Below, one piece after another: positions 8,809-17,430 of a stretch of 50,820 nucleotides of DNA. The notes under the pieces were generated by a model that saw nothing but the letters and a program-made list of their open reading frames with translations, did no database searches and had not been told where the DNA came from. Positions within the stretch are counted from its first letter, which is position 1, and every line of letters starts with the position of its first letter. A program made the translations under genes and the position numbers. Source of the DNA: Tenderia sp965602225 (GTDB lineage: Bacteria > Pseudomonadota > Gammaproteobacteria > Tenderiales > Tenderiaceae); the NCBI GenBank assembly GCA_965602225.1, contig CBFCYE010000019.1, positions 1-50,820 of the forward strand, read 5' to 3'.

Positions 8809-9375
8809 ATGCCTAAGGCAAATGAATTGAAGCGGGGGATGGTGGTGGAAATTGATGGCAAACCCTTTGCCGTCAAACAGATAGAGGTGCGCAGCCCCTC
8901 GTCGCGCGGCGCCAACACCCTATATAAAGTGAGGTTCAATAATCTCAAGACCGGTCAGAAGCTGGATGAGACCTATAAGGGTGAGGACTTCATCAAAGAA
9001 GCCGATTGCATCAAGGTGCCGGTGCAGTTTTCCTATATTGATGGTGAAAACTATGTCTTCATGAATAGCGAAGACTACAGCCAGTACAGCCTGCATCAGG
9101 ATGAACTGGACGAGCAGTTGGGCTATATCAGCGAGGGTCTGGAAGGCATGACTGCCTTGATTATGGATGACGCGATTCTCGGCATTGAACTTCCGGTCTC
9201 GGTGGCTATGCAGGTTGTTGAGACGGCCCCGGGCATTAAGGGCGCCAGCGCCAGCAGCCGCACCAAGACTGCTAAGCTGAGTAGCGGCCTGGAGATTCAG
9301 GTGCCCGAGTACCTGGAAACCGGCGAGATGGTTAAGGTCAACACCAGCACCGGCAAGTTTATGTCGCGGGCTTAG
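8809..9375 (+). CDS. efpL: Elongation factor P-like protein EfpL (YeiP)
   Basis: A 188-residue three-domain EF-P paralogue. MPKANELKRGM and SPSSRGANTLYK place Arg33 at the tip of the loop that reaches the ribosomal peptidyl-transferase centre, as in E. coli EfpL; canonical EF-P has a modified Lys there. The EF-P signature IKGASASSRTK and LEIQVPEYLETGE follow. It relieves ribosome stalling at proline-containing motifs. The ATG at 8809 matches the E. coli start; GGAG lies just upstream, with a -10-like TATAAT at 8772-8777. Confidence 0.95.
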   Translation: MPKANELKRGMVVEIDGKPFAVKQIEVRSPSSRGANTLYKVRFNNLKTGQKLDETYKGEDFIKEADCIKVPVQFSYIDGENYVFMNSEDYSQYSLHQDELDEQLGYISEGLEGMTALIMDDAILGIELPVSVAMQVVETAPGIKGASASSRTKTAKLSSGLEIQVPEYLETGEMVKVNTSTGKFMSRA

Positions 9376-9463
9376 TAGTCTCCCGCCTCAGCCAGCTGAA
9401 CACCTTAATATAGTACTGGTGTATGATCCCCCTACTTCCTGCCACCATGCCGCCGAGATAAAC

Positions 9464-9991
9464 ATGACCAATAAAACTAACACTGCCCTCTCTACAGACG
9501 AGCTGGTTGAGCTGGATGATTTTCTACTCAGCGAAGACGAAGAGCGTCTGACTATCGATGAGGCCCATGGTTACATGACTGCCCTGATCATCAGCAATGC
9601 CGACGTCGAGGAGGTCGCTATGCTGGTCTCTATCCTCGGTGAAACCGAGCAGCCGAAAAATATTGTTGAGCTGTTGTTGCGCATGTATCAGGACATTAGC
9701 ACTGAGCTGGTTTCAGGCAAGCCATTCGAGCCAATGGTGATCGAAGAGGAAGAGGACGGCGAAACCTTCGAGGTCTATGAGGGCTGGTGTTACGGTTTTA
9801 TGCTGGCGGTATCAGATCACGAAGAGACCTGGCAGCAGCTGTCGAAAGATGGTCGTTCACTGCTGGAACCCATTGCCACCCTGGCGCTACTGCGTGAGGA
9901 AGAGCTGGATATAGATGATGAGGAGTATTCTGGTTGGGTGGGTCTGCTAGCCGGCTCAGTCAGTGGGCTATATACAGAGGCGCGTGGTTAG
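9464..9991 (+). CDS. UPF0149 family protein (YgfB/YecA-like)
   Basis: A 175-residue acidic protein with the UPF0149 hallmarks LDDFLLSEDEERLTIDEAHG, YMTALII, and GWCYGFMLAV followed by a C-terminal helical part. Members have no settled enzymatic role; some carry a C-terminal SEC-C zinc motif, which is absent here. The ATG at 9464 is preferred over 9419 because the upstream 15 residues do not resemble the family. It follows efpL by 88 bases on the same strand. Confidence 0.85.
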   Translation: MTNKTNTALSTDELVELDDFLLSEDEERLTIDEAHGYMTALIISNADVEEVAMLVSILGETEQPKNIVELLLRMYQDISTELVSGKPFEPMVIEEEEDGETFEVYEGWCYGFMLAVSDHEETWQQLSKDGRSLLEPIATLALLREEELDIDDEEYSGWVGLLAGSVSGLYTEARG

Positions 9992-10011
9992 ATAAGGGCT
10001 AGACGGCCGCC

Positions 10012-10710
10012 TTAAGACTGCTTGCGGCCGTTGTAATCCTTGACCAGGATGTCGATCTTGTCCTGGTCATATTCGCGCAAGCCACTCAGCACAATATTCT
10101 TTTCACCGTGGCCGACGGCCTTGCCGTTGGCATTAACAACAAACTTCAGGCTGACATTGCCACGTTTGCCATCGACTTCCAGGCTTGAGCTGCTCAGTTC
10201 AAGTGTCGGTGCCTGGAAGGCAAAATCATCAATATTGATCATCATCCGTTCGTAGATCACCAGCGGCCGATCGGTATTGATCATGACATTCTGATCTTTC
10301 ATCAACGGCACCAGGATATGGGGAAAGGTCTGGCCCGAGAACTTCACATATTGTTGGATCAAATCAGAAATCTGCGCCTGGTCAGTGGTGCATTCGCCTG
10401 AGCGGTTGATGTTGAGGTATTCCTTTTGCTTGTCATCACAGATGCTAATGTCGCTGGCGTCGGTCTGCGGAAACAACAGTGGCACGCTGTCAGAAACCAT
10501 GCCGCCGAAGTTAAAACGCATGTGCTGGCTCAGACCATAATTATGTAAACCCAGGGCAAACAACAGGTCGCCCGGCACACAAAAGCGCTTGGCATCTTCG
10601 TCATGGATGGGGTTGAAGTCACCGGCAACCTGCTTGGCAAAGTTGCTGGCCTGTTGGCGGCTGACGATGATGCTGTCGTTCTGGCGGGTAAAAAAATCTT
10701 CTAAACGCAT
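10012..10710 (-). CDS. DUF3581 family protein
   Basis: A 232-residue protein. The segment FAKQVAGDFNPIHDEDAKRF followed by VPGDLLFALGL recalls the hot-dog fold substrate motif of MaoC-like hydratases/thioesterases, and the rest matches DUF3581 of gammaproteobacteria. No enzymatic activity is known for the family. It stands alone, convergent with UPF0149 and divergent from the phosphomutase gene. The ATG at 10710 is the only sensible start. Confidence 0.85.
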   Translation of the reverse strand: MRLEDFFTRQNDSIIVSRQQASNFAKQVAGDFNPIHDEDAKRFCVPGDLLFALGLHNYGLSQHMRFNFGGMVSDSVPLLFPQTDASDISICDDKQKEYLNINRSGECTTDQAQISDLIQQYVKFSGQTFPHILVPLMKDQNVMINTDRPLVIYERMMINIDDFAFQAPTLELSSSSLEVDGKRGNVSLKFVVNANGKAVGHGEKNIVLSGLREYDQDKIDILVKDYNGRKQS

Positions 10711-10809
10711 TGTGATAGCCCTGTATTATTGCTGCGTATCTTAGCAGACTTTATCTGCGGCTATCTTATAATGTGGTCACGATTAAGCGCATGAAATTAA
10801 GGATTAACA

Positions 10810-12312
10810 ATGTCTGAACAGCCTGTCGAAACCATCCGCATCGCCGAGTTAATGGCGCAAAGCGGCGTTAAATTTGGCACCAGCGGCGCCCGTGGTCTGG
10901 CGCTCGATATGAGCGATCGGGTCTGTTATGCCTATAGCCTGGCCTTTGTCCGCTACCTGATGGCGATTGGCGATATCAAGCCGGGTGATCAGGTCGCCAT
11001 TGCCGGCGATTATCGCCCCAGCTCGCCGCGCATTATGGCGGCAGTGGCAATGGCGGTGCGCGCGGCCGGTTGTCAGCCGTTTAATGGCGGCTTTATCCCC
11101 ACGCCTGCCATCGCCCTGCATGGCATCAGTCATGGTATCGCCAGCCTAATGGTCACCGGCAGTCATATCCCTGATGACCGCAACGGCATCAAGTTCAACA
11201 AACCCAGTGGTGAGATTCTCAAACAAGATGAACAGGGCATTGCTGCCACCGAGGTAGAGATCGCCGCTGGCTTGTTTGATGCCCAGGGCAATGCCGTCAC
11301 ACCCGTGCCGCTGCCAGAAGTGGCTACCAGCGCCTATCAGGTCTATGTGCAGCGCTATCTCGATTTCTTTCCGCCCGCCAGCCTGAGCGGTTTTCGGGTT
11401 GGGGTCTATCAGCATTCCTCGGTTGCCCGCGATGCGTTTATGGATATCTTCGCTGGTCTGGGTGCCGAGGTCGTGGCGCTGGGTCGATCTGAAAAATTCA
11501 TCCCTGTGGATACTGAAGCGGTTCGGCCTGAAGATGTGGCCCTGGCCAAACAATGGGCCAGTGAACAACAGTTCGACTGCATCATTTCGGCGGATGGTGA
11601 TGGCGACCGCCCTTTGGTCAGTGATGAGCACGGCAACTGGCTGCGTGGAGATGTGGCCGGTATTCTCTGTGCCCGCTACCTCGGTGCCAGCGCTGTCGCC
11701 ACCCCGGTCAGCAGCAACAGTGCCCTGGAAAAATGTGACTGGTTTGCGCGCATCGACCGCACCCGCATCGGCTCACCGTTTGTCATCGCCGCCATGGAGC
11801 AGGCCCTGGCGGCGGGTCAGGACAAAGTGGTTGGTTACGAGGCCAATGGCGGTTTCCTTATCGCCAGTGATATCAGTCTTGGTGGCAAGACCCTGGCCGC
11901 TCTGCCCACCCGTGACGCCGCCATCGTGCCGCTGACCATTCTGATGCTGGCCAAGCAGGCAGGGTGTTCCATTTCGACGCTGCTGCAACAGCTGCCGCAG
12001 CGTTACAGCAGCAGCGACCGGTTGAAAGAGTTTCCTACCGAGCTGAGTCAGGCCCGTATTGGTGCCTTTAATACGGGTGCTCTCGAACATGACAAACAGG
12101 CCATCGAGGCTGTCTTCGGCCAGTTTGGCAGTGTTAAGGCGTTGGATGATACGGATGGTCTGCGCATTACCTTTGATAATGATGAGGTGGTGCATCTGCG
12201 CCCTTCCGGCAATGCACCCGAATTACGCTGTTATAACGAGGCTGGCGGCGAAGTCCGGGCGCAGCAAATAAATGCGATTTGCATGGAAATCATGTCCGGC
12301 TGGCGCGATTAA
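10810..12312 (+). CDS. Phosphohexomutase (phosphomannomutase family)
   Basis: A 500-residue α-D-phosphohexomutase. KFGTSGARGL opens domain 1, the phosphoserine loop is VTGSHIPDDRNGIKF (Ser118), the metal loop is ADGDGDRPLV (residues 261-270), and the sugar-binding YEANGGF lies in domain 3. The final phosphate-binding loop is RPSGNAPELR. It interconverts hexose 1- and 6-phosphates for surface polysaccharide or nucleotide-sugar synthesis; whether mannose, glucose or glucosamine is preferred cannot be told by eye. AAGGA precedes the ATG, and a TATAAT lies at 10767-10772. Confidence 0.85.
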   Translation: MSEQPVETIRIAELMAQSGVKFGTSGARGLALDMSDRVCYAYSLAFVRYLMAIGDIKPGDQVAIAGDYRPSSPRIMAAVAMAVRAAGCQPFNGGFIPTPAIALHGISHGIASLMVTGSHIPDDRNGIKFNKPSGEILKQDEQGIAATEVEIAAGLFDAQGNAVTPVPLPEVATSAYQVYVQRYLDFFPPASLSGFRVGVYQHSSVARDAFMDIFAGLGAEVVALGRSEKFIPVDTEAVRPEDVALAKQWASEQQFDCIISADGDGDRPLVSDEHGNWLRGDVAGILCARYLGASAVATPVSSNSALEKCDWFARIDRTRIGSPFVIAAMEQALAAGQDKVVGYEANGGFLIASDISLGGKTLAALPTRDAAIVPLTILMLAKQAGCSISTLLQQLPQRYSSSDRLKEFPTELSQARIGAFNTGALEHDKQAIEAVFGQFGSVKALDDTDGLRITFDNDEVVHLRPSGNAPELRCYNEAGGEVRAQQINAICMEIMSGWRD

Positions 12313-12380
12313 GTGGCTGGTGTTTAAGTTTCTCTGTCAGTACCCGATAAAAATAGACAGATACTTTTTTTAATACAGGG

Positions 12381-12797
12381 ATGAGTGCTGTGGGCGTACA
12401 GGAATTCGACTTTACCAGCGGTAAGGTGCTAAACCCCAATCGTAAACAAGCCATTCTGGCCGTTGAAAATGATGCCGATGCCGATGTGATCAAAGAGGCT
12501 ATGCGGCAGAAGTCTTACAAAGACCTGGGCCGGGAAACCGAGCTGCGGGCCGTGTTAGAGGCGGTGCGCAAGCACAAGGTTGGGGTGTTGTTTCTTGATG
12601 CCGACCTGCCCGGCATCACCCTTAAAGAGCTAGTGCCCAGCCTTAAAAATGCCTTTCCTGATTTTAATGTCATTGCCATGAGCAGCACTGTAACCAAAGA
12701 GAGTCTAGGTGAAACGCTACGCCTGGGGGTGACTGGTTTCCTGGTCAAACCGCTGCAGGAAGAAGCCCTGAAAAAGGTAATGGCCAAGCTTAAATAG
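12381..12797 (+). CDS. Response-regulator receiver-like protein
   Basis: A 138-residue single-domain protein. QAILAVENDAD starts a CheY-like fold, VGVLFLDADLPGI carries the likely phospho-acceptor Asp, MSST supplies the Ser/Thr switch, and TGFLVKPLQEE holds the conserved Lys-Pro. No output domain is present and no sensor kinase is nearby, so any partner is unknown. The first ~20 residues lie before the fold. The ATG at 12381 has only a close CAGGG upstream; a GTG at 12390 is an alternative. Confidence 0.75.
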   Translation: MSAVGVQEFDFTSGKVLNPNRKQAILAVENDADADVIKEAMRQKSYKDLGRETELRAVLEAVRKHKVGVLFLDADLPGITLKELVPSLKNAFPDFNVIAMSSTVTKESLGETLRLGVTGFLVKPLQEEALKKVMAKLK

Positions 12798-12813
12798 CTG
12801 ATCTCGCAAACAT

Positions 12814-12854
12814 AAAAAAGCCCGCGCCCATTTTGCAATGGGGCGGGCTTTTTT
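12814..12854. terminator. Bidirectional Rho-independent terminator
   Basis: AAAAAAGCCCGC...CCCA pairs with TGGG-GCGGGCTTTTTT around an ATTTTGCAA-type loop, with T runs on both strands. It separates the receiver-like gene (+) from the 58-residue gene (-). Confidence 0.9.
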
Positions 12855-12870
12855 GTATCTTGAAGATCGC

Positions 12871-13047
12871 TTACTTCTGCGGTGCAGCGCAGGTCAGTTC
12901 TTCTTCGATCTTGCCTGACTCAACTTCATCAATGATCTTTTGGTATTCAGGAGTAACCGGGCAGCCACAAGCGTGCTCAGTAGTTGCGTGCAGGCGGGCC
13001 TGCTCCATGTGCCAAGAGGCAATCTTCAGGTGTTGATCAACGTTCAT
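12871..13047 (-). CDS. Small hypothetical protein, 58 residues
   Basis: Reading from ATG at 13047 gives MNVDQHLKIASWHMEQARLH and then ATTEHACGCP, ending LTCAAPQK. A strong GGAAGG lies seven bases before the ATG, and the bidirectional terminator follows the stop, so it is a complete transcription unit. It has three cysteines (two in CGC, one near the C terminus) and four histidines, which could bind a metal. There is no signal peptide or membrane helix. I do not recognise the family. It is too short for many gene callers. Confidence 0.7.
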   Translation of the reverse strand: MNVDQHLKIASWHMEQARLHATTEHACGCPVTPEYQKIIDEVESGKIEEELTCAAPQK

Positions 13048-13182
13048 CTTAAATCCTTCCTAATCAATAATTCACTGAGCCCAATGCTCTGGGGCGGATT
13101 TTAGCATAACAGTCAGGAATTATAAGCCTGTTGAGCCATGTACATTGTGTGCGAAACTAGCGTCCAAAATAAGGACTGCGAT

Positions 13183-13605
13183 ATGGCTGAACTACACCCA
13201 CAACTGGCGCAAGACTGTCTCACGCTGGGGCGATTCCCACTCTGCCAGCTACTACTGCTGCGCGATGCCAACTACCCCTGGTTCATTCTGGTGCCGGATC
13301 GTGAGGATATTCGCGAGATCCACCACCTGACAGAACAAGACCAGCAACAGCTACTGCGCGAGTCCATGATCCTGTCGCGTGCCCTGGAACAGGCCTTTGC
13401 CCCCGACAAACTCAATATCGCCGCCTTTGGTAACGTCGTGCCACAGCTACACATCCACCATATCGCTCGCTACACCAGCGATCCGGCCTGGCCAGCGCCA
13501 GTGTGGGGGCGCAAACCATCCAGGGCCTATCAGGATGAGGAGCTGATGGTGGTTGCGGAAACGCTTAAATCAGTCTTGGGTAATGAATGCGTGTTTGAGG
13601 TCTAA
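13183..13605 (+). CDS. HIT domain-containing protein
   Basis: A 140-residue histidine-triad protein. NVVPQLHIHHIARY contains the HxHxH nucleotide-hydrolase triad in the form QLHIHH, preceded by NIAAFGN, and AWPAPVWG follows. HIT proteins hydrolyse or transfer nucleoside phosphates (AMP-NH2, ApnA, adenylated substrates); the substrate is not determined. The ATG at 13183, following AAGGA, is preferred over 13138, whose extra 15 residues do not look like HIT sequence. Confidence 0.88.
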   Translation: MAELHPQLAQDCLTLGRFPLCQLLLLRDANYPWFILVPDREDIREIHHLTEQDQQQLLRESMILSRALEQAFAPDKLNIAAFGNVVPQLHIHHIARYTSDPAWPAPVWGRKPSRAYQDEELMVVAETLKSVLGNECVFEV

Positions 13606-13666
13606 CCACTAACCCCCTGCCCTCATCTGCTAGAATGACGCCAACCAACTAAAAGCAATGCAAATA

Positions 13667-13972
13667 ATGACTAACGAAAACCACAGCCAGACCCTGCAAA
13701 AAATCAAAAAGGTCCACGATCGCATCGTCATCATCGTCGGCGTCACCATGGGTATAGCCTTAAGCAGTTACTTCTTCACCTTCGGTATGCTGATCGATAG
13801 CGACGCCACCTTCATGCTCTGGTTTCAGGTTGTCACCAGCATACTGTTTATCTTTGGTCTGGTTTATATCAAACCACTGGGGCTGTTATTGACCAAAATG
13901 TTATTGGCAACAAATTCAGATTGCAGTCAGATGTTGAAAGGTATGAGGGTGGTAGATCTGGAAAAGGAGTAG
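13667..13972 (+). CDS. Small inner-membrane protein, two helices
   Basis: A 101-residue protein with two strong membrane helices (IVIIVGVTMGIALSSYFFTF, and FMLWFQVVTSILFIFGLVYI) and short hydrophilic ends. No family recognised. An alternative ATG lies nine bases upstream (13658). It follows the HIT gene by 61 bases and is closed by the terminator at 14001-14035, so they may be cotranscribed. Confidence 0.65.
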   Translation: MTNENHSQTLQKIKKVHDRIVIIVGVTMGIALSSYFFTFGMLIDSDATFMLWFQVVTSILFIFGLVYIKPLGLLLTKMLLATNSDCSQMLKGMRVVDLEKE

Positions 13973-14000
13973 TGTTGGCGGTCTAGCTGTTCACTCCTTC

Positions 14001-14035
14001 AGGGCAAGTCCAGTAAGACCCTGCCCCTTTTTTTG
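14001..14035 (+). terminator. Rho-independent terminator
   Basis: AGGGCA-A-GTC pairs with GAC-CC-TGCCCC around CAGTAA and is followed by seven T residues. It lies downstream of the small membrane protein gene on the plus strand. Confidence 0.7.
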
Positions 14036-14046
14036 TATCCCTGTCG

Positions 14047-14706
14047 TCAGGCATCGATTTCATCGGCCGCAATAACTTCCTTCTCCAGCCTGCCGGCCTC
14101 GATCCATTCAATGATGCAGGCCTGTGACAAAACGCTTTGCACATAGGTTTCTTCAATGCCGCTGAGCGGAATGCTATAGCCATCAAAACGTAGCGCAATC
14201 GGTGCAAACATTGCGTCAGCAATAGAATATTTTCCAAACAACCATTCGCCGTTTCCACCAAATTGGGTCCGGCATATTCGCCAAAGTTGTTTGATGCGCT
14301 CAACTTCCTTCTCAGCGTTTGCAGATAGCTTGATGTTCTGGAATTTTTTACGACAGTTCATCGGCAACTCGCCTCGAACATTAACAAAACTGGAATGCAT
14401 CTCAGCGCTAACGGATCTGGCTATTGCGCGAGTAGCTGGATCATCAGGCCAGCCTCGGTTGTCTAAATATTGTTCGGAAATATACTCAAGAATCGATAGC
14501 GTATCCCACACCACCAAATCACCATCATTCAATATTGGCACCTTAAAATCAGAATTGTATTCTGATAATTCACTCGCAGTGGTGTCTGTAAATAGTGCGA
14601 CCCGCTTTTCTTCAAAATCTATTTTGTAGTGCTTAAGAAACACCCACGGCCTGAGAGACCACGAGGAATAGTTTTTGTTGCCGATGATTAGCGTTAGTTT
14701 TGCCAT
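14047..14706 (-). CDS. Glutathione S-transferase family protein
   Basis: A 219-residue protein. NKNYSSWSLRPWVFL is the glutathione-side N-terminal start of a GST subgroup, followed by the cis-Pro motif KVPILND and the γ-glutamyl-binding DTLSILEYI. The second, helical domain contains GKYSIADAMFAPI with the N-capping box. The substrate is unknown. The region from here through the Fic gene is more AT-rich than its surroundings. Confidence 0.85.
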   Translation of the reverse strand: MAKLTLIIGNKNYSSWSLRPWVFLKHYKIDFEEKRVALFTDTTASELSEYNSDFKVPILNDGDLVVWDTLSILEYISEQYLDNRGWPDDPATRAIARSVSAEMHSSFVNVRGELPMNCRKKFQNIKLSANAEKEVERIKQLWRICRTQFGGNGEWLFGKYSIADAMFAPIALRFDGYSIPLSGIEETYVQSVLSQACIIEWIEAGRLEKEVIAADEIDA

Positions 14707-14784
14707 TTACTAATACCTTTGTGAATGCTTGTATAAACGATTTATTTTTGGAGTGTGAAATACAGAAAAATCTGAGTTTAGATG

Positions 14785-15933
14785 CTAGTTATCAATTGGC
14801 GGTATAAAGCCTTCTTTTTCCAAAACTGAGATTACACTACGCATCAGAAAATTATTCTTGAAGCTTACATAGTAGGTGCGGCCATTCTCTTTTAGTGGCT
14901 TGATAAATCCAGACTCTTTCATTTTCGCAAGTTGATGTGTCCGTTGGCGTGTCGATAGTTTCTTTAAAGTTTCATCTAAATCAGTTGCCTTAAATTTCTG
15001 AAGTTTAATCCCAATTGAAAGAATGTTTGCTTCAACTTGGTTTAAGTAGCCGCGTTTAATGCCTAGCTCGATTGTAGGTAGCATTATGTATTTGTAAAGA
15101 TAATCAAAGTCTAGAAGTTTATTAACTTTACTGACTTCTTCTAAGACGCCTTTAAGAACATAGTCAGACCAAGAAAGTAATGATTCGTCAGTGCCTAAAT
15201 CAGCTTCAGATAGTTTTTCGTAGTACAGGTCACGATCATTACAAAACACAGCTGTTGGATTAAGTAATTTTCCATCTTTGACATTAAACCCATATTTAAT
15301 CAGCATCGCATAGGTCAATAGTCTTACTACACGCCCGTTGCCATTACCAAACGGGTGTACCCATGTGAACCGATGATGTGCGATTGCAGTTTTTAGTAGG
15401 TCATATTTTCCAGGGTCATCCCTATTTATGAAATCTACTAATTCATCCATGTAAGCTTGGACTGCATATTCTTTGGGAGGTAAATGTGCTGACTTTGATA
15501 TTTTTACGTCCCACTTGCGATATGAACCTGGTGTTTTATCACCCTCATCGGTTAAGCCATCTACAGCTAGGTGATGAAGCTCTCTAATGAAGTGATGTGT
15601 GATCTCTGTGCCTTCAGAAATGCTTTCTTCAATGAAGTCCATAGCGCTTTCGACATTGGCAATTTCGGAATATTGCTCTGACGAACGCTCATTATTGTTT
15701 ATTTTCTGCTCAATATATTCTGAAATAGTCGTCCGGTTTCCTTCAATTCGTGCAGACCCAACGCTCTCCAGAATATGAAAGATATTTTTAAGCTGGAAAA
15801 ACATCCATGGCGCTGTCGTTCCTCCAAGCCTCTGTCGCCGTAGATGGTTTAGCTCCATTAATGTATCAGTCAAAGGTGAGTCAAAGCTTGGGCTAACAAT
15901 TCTAAGTTCAAACTCCTTAAATTCAGGATTCAT
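14785..15933 (-). CDS. Fic family protein with N-terminal inhibitory motif and winged-helix tail
   Basis: A 382-residue protein. Residues 60-65 (SARIEG) match the (S/T)xxxE(G/N) inhibitory helix of class II Fic AMP-transferases, and the active loop is HPFGNGNGRVVR from His193. The acidic residue usual after F-x in HPFx(D/E)GNGR is Asn here. The last ~100 residues (TDLDETLKKLSTRQRTHQLA onward, then IKPLKENGRTYYV) look like a winged helix and may bind DNA. The ATG at 15933 is preferred to a TTG at 15951. No antitoxin gene is adjacent, fitting self-inhibition. AT-rich composition hints at transfer. Confidence 0.88.
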   Translation of the reverse strand: MNPEFKEFELRIVSPSFDSPLTDTLMELNHLRRQRLGGTTAPWMFFQLKNIFHILESVGSARIEGNRTTISEYIEQKINNNERSSEQYSEIANVESAMDFIEESISEGTEITHHFIRELHHLAVDGLTDEGDKTPGSYRKWDVKISKSAHLPPKEYAVQAYMDELVDFINRDDPGKYDLLKTAIAHHRFTWVHPFGNGNGRVVRLLTYAMLIKYGFNVKDGKLLNPTAVFCNDRDLYYEKLSEADLGTDESLLSWSDYVLKGVLEEVSKVNKLLDFDYLYKYIMLPTIELGIKRGYLNQVEANILSIGIKLQKFKATDLDETLKKLSTRQRTHQLAKMKESGFIKPLKENGRTYYVSFKNNFLMRSVISVLEKEGFIPPIDN

Positions 15934-15957
15934 AATTACACGGCGCACCAATAAGTT

Positions 15958-16000
15958 GTTGATAAAATTGAATATAATCTGATTACAATAAGGTTGATAA
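15958..16000 (-). promoter_or_regulatory. Fic promoter region with repeated TTATCAAC box
   Basis: On the minus strand a -10-like TATATT (15971-15976) lies about 40 bases before the Fic ATG. Two exact copies of TTATCAAC flank it (15993-16000 over the expected -35 region, 15958-15965 just downstream), 35 bases apart. A partial copy (GTTAACC) lies near 16018. They could be operators for the Fic winged helix. Confidence 0.35.
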
Positions 16001-16293
16001 CTACATTCTAGCCTATAGGTTAACTACAATAAAGGGGTGAGTCTAGCTATACGGGAGTGAGTGCGGGAGCAGGTGCAGCGTCTAACAGTAAGTGCACCCC
16101 AAAGAGGGGTATTTCTCTGAAGGTTACTCTGTTAATAAAACCCTATCAAATCTGGCCATTAAAAAATGGCCTAATAAATCAGCTGGTTAATGCTGTGTCT
16201 TTTTGAAAGTATTGGCGGGGCTGTTTTTGTCGCGGGGGCTTTTAGGACAAAATGACTTATATCTCGCTTTGTTGGTGTTTGCTTTAGAGCCAA
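16001..16293. other. Intergenic stretch without recognised gene
   Basis: Between the Fic promoter and the peroxidase terminator I see no open frame with a ribosome site. There are short inverted repeats (CCCC-AAAGA-GGGG near 16098; GGCCATT-AAAA-AATGGCC near 16154) but no T-tract terminator or known RNA. Confidence 0.5.
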
Positions 16294-16326
16294 TAAAAAA
16301 GGGCGCCATTGCGGCGCCCCTTTTTA
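16294..16326 (-). terminator. Rho-independent terminator of the peroxidase gene
   Basis: GGGGCGCC-GCAAT-GGCGCCC followed by TTTTTT on the minus strand, 20 bases past the stop of the cytochrome c peroxidase gene. Confidence 0.9.
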
Positions 16327-16345
16327 CATCAAACTACCTAGATGA

Positions 16346-17368
16346 CTATTTATCAGCAGGCAATTTTGGTGGTAACTGAACGGTAAATTCACCGGTCAAA
16401 GTTTCCAGAAAGGCTTCCAGTCGATCGGCCTGTTCGTCAGTAATGTCACGGTTAAGCTGTACTTTCGCCATTACCCTTATGGCTTTGTTTAGCGTTGGTA
16501 CTGAACCATTGTGAAAATAAGGTGCAGTCAGTGCAATATTACGCAGTGACGGTACACGCCACAGACTAGGGGTTTTGTCGCTGCCCTCGTTACGATGACC
16601 TTCATCTTCTTGCAAGCCTAGCAACTTGTCGTACTCGCTGCGGTTGGCTGGGAAGTATTGATAAAACACTTCGCCTTTTTCCAATTTCGGGCCAGCAAAA
16701 TTGGGGCCGTTATGACAACGGATACAACCGAGGTTTTCAAACTCTTTCATGCCTGCCAGGGCTTTTTTGTTCAGGGCGGTTTTATCACCACGCAGGTACT
16801 GGTCAAACAGGCTGTTGGGTGTGATTAATGTGCGCTCATAGGTGGCGATAGCCTTGGCGATATTGTCATAGGTGACCGGTTTTTCACCGCCAAAGATTTC
16901 AGCGAATTGCTCTTGGTAGCCGGGAATCGATGCAATGCGATCTACCGCTGCAGCTTCGTGGGTTATTCCCATTTCAATCGGGTTCAGGATAGGCCCTTTG
17001 GCTTGCTCTTCCAGTGAAGCTGCACGTCCGTCCCAGAATTGTGAGCTAAGAAAAGCGGCATTCCAAACAGTAGGCGCTGAACGGCCACCGAGTTGTCCAT
17101 CAACACCGACAGAGGTTGAGCGGCTGTCAGTACCATTGCCGGCAACATCGTGACAAAAGTTACAAGATAGGGTGTCATCTTTAGATAGGCGTGGATCGAA
17201 AAACAGCTGTTTGCCCAAAATGACTTTAGCGGCTGTGCTTGGGTTGTCGGCGGGTTCAGGCACCTTGAGTGGTAACGGCTGGAAGCCCCAGTCTTCTGCT
17301 GCCAGGGCTTGTGTGCTCAGACCCAATAGCAGGGCGGCAGCAAGGCTGGTGTATTTGTTTCGAGTCAT
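16346..17368 (-). CDS. Dihaem cytochrome c peroxidase (CCP/MauG family)
   Basis: A periplasmic 340-residue protein with a signal peptide (TSLAAALLLGLSTQALA). It has two c-haem sites, CNFCH (69-73) and CIRCH (215-219). LGKQLFFDPRLSKDDTLSC, the loop around GRSAPTVWNA, and the later PSLRNIALTAPYFHNGSV (distal Met/His region) are typical of bacterial CCPs, which reduce H2O2 with electrons from small cytochromes. The ATG at 17368 after AGAGAG is chosen; the longer frame adds 22 non-signal residues. It has its own promoter and terminator. Confidence 0.93.
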   Translation of the reverse strand: MTRNKYTSLAAALLLGLSTQALAAEDWGFQPLPLKVPEPADNPSTAAKVILGKQLFFDPRLSKDDTLSCNFCHDVAGNGTDSRSTSVGVDGQLGGRSAPTVWNAAFLSSQFWDGRAASLEEQAKGPILNPIEMGITHEAAAVDRIASIPGYQEQFAEIFGGEKPVTYDNIAKAIATYERTLITPNSLFDQYLRGDKTALNKKALAGMKEFENLGCIRCHNGPNFAGPKLEKGEVFYQYFPANRSEYDKLLGLQEDEGHRNEGSDKTPSLWRVPSLRNIALTAPYFHNGSVPTLNKAIRVMAKVQLNRDITDEQADRLEAFLETLTGEFTVQLPPKLPADK

Positions 17369-17430
17369 GGTTATCTCTCTGTTATTAGGTTGAGCGTCTT
17401 GCTGCGCTTTAAAACATTCATGCAAAATGC

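Noticed and set aside
10001..10032. Inverted repeat ACGGCCGC / GCGGCCGT between UPF0149 and DUF3581 genes
   Set aside because: It overlaps the end of DUF3581 coding sequence and lacks a T-tract on either side.
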